Shown here: one piece after another, positions 13,750 to 18,116 of the stretch
How the letters are laid out: each line of letters starts with the position of its first letter
Position numbering within the stretch: the stretch's first letter is position 1
NCBI GenBank assembly: GCA_016839345.1
Contig: JAEOUL010000096.1
Coordinates: forward strand, 1-18,116
Reading direction: 5' to 3'
Length of the DNA: 18,116 bases
Origin: Candidatus Thorarchaeota archaeon
GTDB lineage: Archaea > Asgardarchaeota > Thorarchaeia > Thorarchaeales > Thorarchaeaceae
Notes under the pieces: model-generated
What the model was told of the DNA's origin: nothing
The model's input: only the letters and a program-made list of their open reading frames with translations
Databases searched by the model: none
Made by a program: the position numbers and the translations under genes

Positions 13750-15231
13750 TTAGAACCATCGAGTGATGACTACCTTGTTCTCTGTGAAGAAATCAACTGC
13801 ATCTTGACCTTGCCCATGCAAATCTCCTAAGAATGAGTCTTTCATTCCTGAGAATGGAAATGTTGCAATAGGCGCGACAACTCCGATATTGATGCCAATG
13901 TTTCCTGCCTTCACTCTGTATTGATAGTCACGTGCAATCTTCCCACTCGATGTGAATACCGAAGATGCATTTCCATAAGGATTAGCATGGATAATGTCTA
14001 TGGCTTCTTCGAGATCCTTGACCTGAATTATTGGAATGACAGGTCCAAAAATCTCCTCTTTCGCAATAGTCATCTCGGGTGTGACCTTATCGAAGATGGT
14101 GGGTCCAATGAAGTATCCATTTGGATGTCCTGGAACTTCAATTCCGCGACCATCAAGTAGTAATTCTGCACCTTCTTTGAGCCCTTTCTCAATATATCCG
14201 AGGACGTTTTCCATTCCCTTCTTAGATGCTAATGGTCCCATTTGGACACCTTCTTCCAAGCCATTTCCAACACTATATTTCTTGGCAGCCTCAACAAGCG
14301 CTTTCTTGAGGGGCTCATAGATATCGCCAACAGCCAGTAGGACACCACCCGCAAGACATCGTTGACCCGTGCAACCATAGAATGATGTAATGAGAGCTGG
14401 CACAGTTCGTTCTATATCTGCATCAGGCATTATGGTGAGGAAATTCTTTGCACCACCCTGAACTTGAGCTCGTTTTCCTTGTTCTCCAGCTTTTTTGTAT
14501 AGTAGCTTACCAACAGGAGTGGATCCAACAAAGGATATACCTACTGTATCCGGACTCTCTAGAAGTGCATTGACAGCTTCAGGACCGCCATGGATCATGT
14601 TTAGAACTCCTTTTGGCAACCCAAGTTCATGAATGATCTCAAACTGATTGACTTGACTTAATGGTACTTGTTCCGAAGGCTTCACGATGTATGTATTGCC
14701 AACTCCGATAGCAAAAGGCCAAAACCATGTTGGAACCATTCCCGGAAAATTGAATGGAGCGACGCAGAAGAACACTCCAAGAGGTTGTTTGATGACCATT
14801 TCATCTATTCCCGCTGCAATATCTTCTGTGTTGTAACCCATCTGTAGTGAAGGAATACTTGTTGCACATTCTAGATTCTCGATTGTACGACGGTATTCTC
14901 CACGTGCCTCGTCAATAGCCTTGCCCTGTTCCATTGTAAGTATCTTCGAGAGTTCCTCAAAGTTTTCCTCAAAGGCATCTCTGATTCTGTTTAGATGTCG
15001 CACCCTCGTGAAAACAGGTGTTGCTCGCCATCGATCATATGCCGCTTTTGCAGCTGCTATTGCCTCATGGGTTTCTTCAGCAGTACTCATTGGAGTCTTG
15101 GCTATCAGCTCGCCTGTGGCTGGATTGAACACATCTCGAGTTTCTTTAGCCTTGGACTCAACCCATCGTCCATTGATGTAGTTCTTCACAACTTCAACTG
15201 TCAAAATGGTCACTTCCAGTTCGGAACTCAA
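13750..15231 (-). CDS. mmsA: (Methyl)malonate-semialdehyde dehydrogenase, CoA-acylating
   Basis: A 493-residue aldehyde dehydrogenase of the MmsA branch. It converts malonate semialdehyde (or its methyl form) with CoA and NAD to acetyl-CoA (or propionyl-CoA) plus CO2. Key features are 'APFNFPGMVPTWFWPFAIGVGNT', 'FVGSTPVGKLLYKKAGEQGKR', the catalytic cysteine in CTGQRCLAG (Cys292), and the MmsA-specific C-terminus 'FSGMKDSFLGDLHGQGQDAV' with 'FFTENKVVITRW'. The length is normal for the family. The TTG start at 15231 has GAGG six bases upstream; an internal TTG at codon 10 is an alternative. It follows the PreA-like gene by 36 bases on the same strand. The aminotransferase encoded nearby would make its substrate from beta-alanine, so it is probably the last step of pyrimidine degradation. 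A role in valine or inositol breakdown is less likely here. Confidence 0.93.
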   Translation of the reverse strand: MSSELEVTILTVEVVKNYINGRWVESKAKETRDVFNPATGELIAKTPMSTAEETHEAIAAAKAAYDRWRATPVFTRVRHLNRIRDAFEENFEELSKILTMEQGKAIDEARGEYRRTIENLECATSIPSLQMGYNTEDIAAGIDEMVIKQPLGVFFCVAPFNFPGMVPTWFWPFAIGVGNTYIVKPSEQVPLSQVNQFEIIHELGLPKGVLNMIHGGPEAVNALLESPDTVGISFVGSTPVGKLLYKKAGEQGKRAQVQGGAKNFLTIMPDADIERTVPALITSFYGCTGQRCLAGGVLLAVGDIYEPLKKALVEAAKKYSVGNGLEEGVQMGPLASKKGMENVLGYIEKGLKEGAELLLDGRGIEVPGHPNGYFIGPTIFDKVTPEMTIAKEEIFGPVIPIIQVKDLEEAIDIIHANPYGNASSVFTSSGKIARDYQYRVKAGNIGINIGVVAPIATFPFSGMKDSFLGDLHGQGQDAVDFFTENKVVITRWF

Positions 15232-15267
15232 TACTCGCCTCGATGTCTATTTGATTCTTGCGTACAG

Positions 15268-16479
15268 TCAATTTGTATGTACGAACTCAATCGCGTTATC
15301 TCTGCACACGACATAGCAAAGTCCACAACCATCACATTTCTCAGGATTGATTATTGCTTTTTTCTCCCTCATCTGAATGGCAACATACCCTCCATCAGCA
15401 CATGCAATGACACAGTCCTTACAACCACTACATTTCTCAGTCACCTTAGCAACTAATGGAGGAAGTTTGCTCAGAGCAGTCCAAGTCGTGATTTTCGGGA
15501 GTGCTTGACCTACGACATCCTCGAGAGAACCATAGCTCTTCCTTTCCAAAAACTCAGCAACTCCTTTTGTGAGGTTTTTGATTATCGAGAAGCCGTACCA
15601 CATTACGGCGGTGCAAATCTGCAAGGTTCTTGCTCCAACCATGTGATATTCGATAGCGTTCCTCCAGTTCTCAATTCCACCTATTCCGGAAATTGGAAGA
15701 TTTGGAATTGCTTTTGCAATCTGAGATACAAATCGAAGTCCCAATGGCTTGACTGCTGGGCCACAAAATCCACCATAGGTGCTAAACTGCTCCTTCTTGT
15801 CAACACCATATGCAATGGGTAGAGGAGTCGCTGTTTCAATATCAATACCGATGAGTGATTCGACCGTATTGATTGCAGAAACTGCATCCGCTCCTCCCTT
15901 AGCAGCAGCCTTTGCTATTGGTACAATGTCAGTCACATTGGGTGTCAACTTCACGATGATAGGTAGGTCAGTCCCCTTCTTGGCTGCTTGAGTCACACGT
16001 TCGACAAGAGTAGAATCTTGACCGATGAATGCTCCCATATGTTTCTCCGGCGAACCGTGGGGGCATGACACGTTTAACTCAATAGCATCTGCTCCGGTCT
16101 GTGACATAGTTTCTGCAAGTGTTGTCCAACCTTCTGGCTCAGGTCCACTCATCATACTTGCAACGAAGACGAAGTCCTCAGGCGCCTCTTGTTTTATCCT
16201 AGGAATCCAATCATCCGTCCAAGTCGAAAGAGGTTTTCGTGAGAGTAGCTCAATGTTGTTCATTCCAATGGCCTTTCCATTTCGACGCAGAACACCCAAT
16301 CGAGTTCTCGGATCAACAGTGGGTTCCTCAGTTACAGTTTTCATCACAGCTCCGCCCCATCCTAACTTTGCTGCCCTAATGATATGGTGAGCATCCATTG
16401 TTGGTGGTGCAGACGATAACATGAACGGATTTTTGAAAGTGATACCTGCGAACTCTATTTCCAATTGATTAGAGGACAT
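15268..16479 (-). CDS. preA: Dihydropyrimidine dehydrogenase, FMN and Fe-S subunit (PreA-like)
   Basis: A 403-residue enzyme that reduces uracil or thymine to the dihydro form. Residues about 5-310 form the FMN-binding barrel of the dihydroorotate dehydrogenase superfamily. The active-site loop ELNVSCPHGSPEKHMGAFIGQ-type segment carries Cys139, the acid residue of dihydropyrimidine dehydrogenases, and 'SGIGGIENW' binds the FMN phosphate. The C-terminus has two [4Fe-4S] motifs: Cys350-353-356-360 (CSGCKDCVIAC) and Cys382-385-388-392 (CDGCGLCYVVC). This domain order is that of PreA; plain dihydroorotate dehydrogenase lacks the C-terminal clusters. The NAD(P)H-oxidising partner PreT is not in the window, so ferredoxin or an unlinked subunit may supply electrons. 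GGAGG (16495-16491) lies 11 bases before the ATG. First gene of a likely three-gene transcript. Confidence 0.9.
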   Translation of the reverse strand: MSSNQLEIEFAGITFKNPFMLSSAPPTMDAHHIIRAAKLGWGGAVMKTVTEEPTVDPRTRLGVLRRNGKAIGMNNIELLSRKPLSTWTDDWIPRIKQEAPEDFVFVASMMSGPEPEGWTTLAETMSQTGADAIELNVSCPHGSPEKHMGAFIGQDSTLVERVTQAAKKGTDLPIIVKLTPNVTDIVPIAKAAAKGGADAVSAINTVESLIGIDIETATPLPIAYGVDKKEQFSTYGGFCGPAVKPLGLRFVSQIAKAIPNLPISGIGGIENWRNAIEYHMVGARTLQICTAVMWYGFSIIKNLTKGVAEFLERKSYGSLEDVVGQALPKITTWTALSKLPPLVAKVTEKCSGCKDCVIACADGGYVAIQMREKKAIINPEKCDGCGLCYVVCRDNAIEFVHTN

Positions 16480-16504
16480 GATTGAATCTTCCTCCAGCTT
16501 TTTG

Positions 16505-16517
16505 GTAGTAATACTAC
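16505..16517. promoter_or_regulatory. Short inverted repeat beside the palindrome
   Basis: GTAGT-aat-ACTAC forms a perfect 5-bp inverted repeat one base from the larger palindrome, on the PreA side. It may be a second regulator half-site or overlap the start of the preA transcript. Confidence 0.35.
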
Positions 16518-16518
16518 G

Positions 16519-16538
16519 TCCCTAAAGGCCTTTAGGGA
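16519..16538. promoter_or_regulatory. 20-bp perfect palindrome in the divergent preA/aminotransferase promoter
   Basis: TCCCTAAAGG joined to its exact reverse complement CCTTTAGGGA makes a gapless 20-bp palindrome. It lies 40 bases from the preA ATG and 12 bases from the first possible aminotransferase start. The AT-rich arms (CTAAAGG and CCTTTAG) fall about 25-30 bases from the likely transcription starts in both directions, so the site may overlap both TATA boxes. Such a position suits a dimeric repressor that controls both arms of the pathway. The regulator is not identified. Confidence 0.6.
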
Positions 16539-16550
16539 AGTGTTTCCTCG

Positions 16551-17921
16551 GTGTGTTCCCTAGATTCAGAAGTGGTGATTGTGCTGAATGATAAGCTTGT
16601 CCCAAAGGACCTTACAAGGAAATACTCCCAAAAAGAGATTCTTGAGATTGAGAAGAAATTCCTCGCACCTGCGGTAGGTCACTACTACGAAGACCCTGTT
16701 CTCTTTGTTGATGGCGAGGGTGCAATTTTGAAAGACGCTGCAGGGAAAGAGTACATTGACCTTTTTGCTGGAATCTGTACGACAATCACAGGTTACAATC
16801 ATCCAAAATATGTGTCTACTATCCAATGGCAAGCCGAGCGTCTTGTGTACACTAGCTCTCTCTACTCGACAATTCCATATGCAGTGCTTGTGAAACAGCT
16901 TGCTGAAATAGCCCCCAAGGGTTTGACCCACTCATTCATTGTCAATAGTGGTTCTGAAGCTAATGAAGCCGCACTTACCATGGTTCGAAAATACACAGGT
17001 AATCCATACATCATTGCATGCCAAAGAGCATATCATGGTCGAACAACTCTTGCCCGTGAACTCTCTAGCGCAGGGTGGCGAACCTTCCCTGAGGCACACC
17101 CCTCCGGAGTTCGGTTCACACCCTATGGGTACTGCTATCGATGTCCCTTTGGTAAGGAGCATCCGGGATGTGATATGGAATGTGCTCACTATCTAAGAGA
17201 AGTGATCCGCACGCAGACTAACAAAGCAATTGCTGCATTCATTGCAGAACCTATCCAAGGAGTTGGAGGGATTGTCCAACCCCCAGCTGAATACTTCAAG
17301 ATTGTTGGTGAAATTGTGAAGGAGTATAATGGAATCTACATCTCTGATGAGGTTCAGACTGGTTTTGGGCGGACTGGTGGAAATTGGTGGGGAATACAAC
17401 ACACTGGAGTAGAACCTGACATCATCACAATGGCAAAAGGTTTCGGAAGTGGAATTCCCATTGGCGGATTCATCTCTCGTCCAGAGTTTGTTGCTGACTA
17501 TACTGTGACTGATGCATTCGCAACTTTCGGAGGAAATCCTTTGTCCTGTGCTGCTGCAGTCGCTGTGATTGAAATCATACAGGAAGAGAACTATCTGGAT
17601 AAGGCTGCAAAGTTGGGCGGCCAACTGAAGAGAAATCTGGATGAACTTCAAAAGGACCACAAACTGATAGGTGATGTCCGGGGTCAGGGTATGATGTTGG
17701 GTGTAGAATTGGTTCGTGACCAAACAACAAAGGAGCCAGCTATGCAGGAAATGCTAACCGTTATGGAGGTTTGTAGAGAAGAGGGACTCCTCATTGGAAA
17801 GGGTGGGCTCGATAACAATGTGATCCGACTTCAGCCACCTCTGGAGTTGACCAAGGAACAGATTGACAAGGCTTGTTCCATTCTCGATGATGCTATAGCC
17901 AAAGCGGAAAAGGGTCTGTAA
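16551..17921 (+). CDS. Class III aminotransferase, AGXT2/beta-alanine transaminase type
   Basis: A PLP-dependent aminotransferase of up to 456 residues. 'VNSGSEANEAALTMVRKYTG' and 'AYHGRTTLARELS' bind the cofactor phosphate, Asp266 (ISDEVQTGFGRTG) contacts the pyridine nitrogen, and Lys296 in MAKGFGSGIPIGG forms the Schiff base. A cysteine quartet (Cys195, 198, 207, 211; CYRC ... C...C) is as in AGXT2-type enzymes. The likely reaction moves the amino group of beta-alanine (or 3-aminoisobutyrate) to a keto acid, giving malonate semialdehyde for the MmsA-like enzyme encoded nearby. Start uncertain: GTG 16551 gives a leaderless fit to the palindrome, while GTG codons at 16572, 16575 and 16581 are alternatives. 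Divergent from preA, convergent with the ureidopropionase gene. A different omega-amino acid substrate cannot be excluded. Confidence 0.92.
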   Translation: MCSLDSEVVIVLNDKLVPKDLTRKYSQKEILEIEKKFLAPAVGHYYEDPVLFVDGEGAILKDAAGKEYIDLFAGICTTITGYNHPKYVSTIQWQAERLVYTSSLYSTIPYAVLVKQLAEIAPKGLTHSFIVNSGSEANEAALTMVRKYTGNPYIIACQRAYHGRTTLARELSSAGWRTFPEAHPSGVRFTPYGYCYRCPFGKEHPGCDMECAHYLREVIRTQTNKAIAAFIAEPIQGVGGIVQPPAEYFKIVGEIVKEYNGIYISDEVQTGFGRTGGNWWGIQHTGVEPDIITMAKGFGSGIPIGGFISRPEFVADYTVTDAFATFGGNPLSCAAAVAVIEIIQEENYLDKAAKLGGQLKRNLDELQKDHKLIGDVRGQGMMLGVELVRDQTTKEPAMQEMLTVMEVCREEGLLIGKGGLDNNVIRLQPPLELTKEQIDKACSILDDAIAKAEKGL

Positions 17922-17929
17922 GCAATTAG

Positions 17930-18116
17930 TCATAGCTTGGTGAGATCGTCATAACTATCTGGTCTACGGTCTCGAAAGAACTGCCAAGTGTCTCGGACTT
18001 CCCGAATCATATCAAGATCAATGTCACCCACAATAAGCTCTTCCTTATCTCGAGAGCCTTCGACTATCATTTGTCCTCGTGGGTCTGCAATGTATGAACT
18101 ACCGTAGAATGTACCA
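17930..18116 (-). CDS. Beta-ureidopropionase-like nitrilase-family amidohydrolase (C-terminal part)
   Basis: The last 61 residues of a protein whose start lies beyond the right edge. The reading is GTFYGSSYIADPRGQ, then 'GSRDKEELIVGDIDLDMIRE', then 'VRDTWQFFRDRRPDSYDDL', ending at TGA. This C-terminus is characteristic of beta-ureidopropionase (N-carbamoyl-beta-alanine amidohydrolase) in the nitrilase superfamily, which releases CO2 and ammonia to give beta-alanine. The catalytic Glu-Lys-Cys residues lie upstream and cannot be checked. It ends nine bases from the convergent aminotransferase stop. It completes three consecutive steps of the pathway with its neighbours. Related N-carbamoyl putrescine or D-amino acid amidases are alternatives, but the 'RDTWQFFRDRRP' end favours this one. 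Confidence 0.85.
   Translation of the reverse strand, partial: GTFYGSSYIADPRGQMIVEGSRDKEELIVGDIDLDMIREVRDTWQFFRDRRPDSYDDLTKL

Noticed and set aside
14995..15456. Plus-strand open frame of 153 codons
   Set aside because: It runs antisense across the start of the semialdehyde dehydrogenase gene and the Fe-S end of the PreA-like gene and is cysteine- and serine-rich in the way shadow frames are.
15268..16479. Dihydroorotate dehydrogenase (PyrD) as the identity of the PreA-like gene
   Set aside because: The SCPHG active-site cysteine segment and two C-terminal [4Fe-4S] motifs are the dihydropyrimidine dehydrogenase arrangement; PyrD lacks the fused clusters.
17193..17723. Minus-strand open frame of 176 codons
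   Set aside because: It lies entirely antisense to the aminotransferase, whose PLP motifs fix the true frame; its own translation has no recognisable domain.
1..18116. CRISPR arrays, insertion sequences, tRNA genes or phage genes
   Set aside because: No regularly spaced repeats, transposase motifs, cloverleaf with TTCGAATC-type loop or phage structural genes were seen on either strand.

Overview
The window reads as one stretch of an archaeal chromosome with moderate to low GC. Four things support this: isoprenoid genes, TATA-like boxes about 27 bases upstream of start codons (apparently leaderless genes), GGTG-type ribosome binding sites on other genes, and frequent TTG and GTG starts. The mix of genes (archaeal PAS kinases, a membrane-anchored HTH regulator, a B12-binding radical SAM protein) would fit an Asgard archaeon such as a Thorarchaeia member. 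That placement is a guess from gene content, because no complete rRNA or marker gene is present.

Bases 1-5,900 hold mostly small membrane and regulatory genes: a four-helix membrane protein, a winged-helix regulator with two membrane helices, a soluble PAS-PAS histidine kinase, a UbiA-like membrane protein lacking the second aspartate motif, a zinc-ribbon membrane protein, and a DUF2085-like membrane protein. The last is translationally coupled to an upstream radical SAM gene (5,895-7,322). The gap at 640-1,115 contains a short stretch that strongly resembles the 3' end of archaeal 23S rRNA, without the rest of the gene.

Bases 7,700-13,300 carry a flavoredoxin-type flavin reductase, a VOC-family protein, a polyprenyl diphosphate synthase facing a UbiE/MenG-type methyltransferase, a Gfo/Idh/MocA oxidoreductase with an unusual cysteine cluster, a NIPSNAP-like protein and a four-helix membrane protein. 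The synthase/methyltransferase pair recalls the hepS-menG-hepT arrangement for menaquinone. The synthase has a small residue where short-chain enzymes have an aromatic one.

Bases 13,300-18,116 form the most coherent system, a reductive pyrimidine (uracil/thymine) degradation island. On the minus strand a PreA-like dihydropyrimidine dehydrogenase is followed by a (methyl)malonate-semialdehyde dehydrogenase and a small ferritin-like protein. On the plus strand is an AGXT2-type beta-alanine aminotransferase. At the right edge, on the minus strand, lies the C-terminus of a beta-ureidopropionase. Together these cover steps 1, 3, 4 and 5 of uracil to acetyl-CoA; only dihydropyrimidinase is not seen and may lie to the right. 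A perfect 20-bp palindrome sits in the divergent promoter between the dehydrogenase and the aminotransferase and is the best candidate for a pathway operator.
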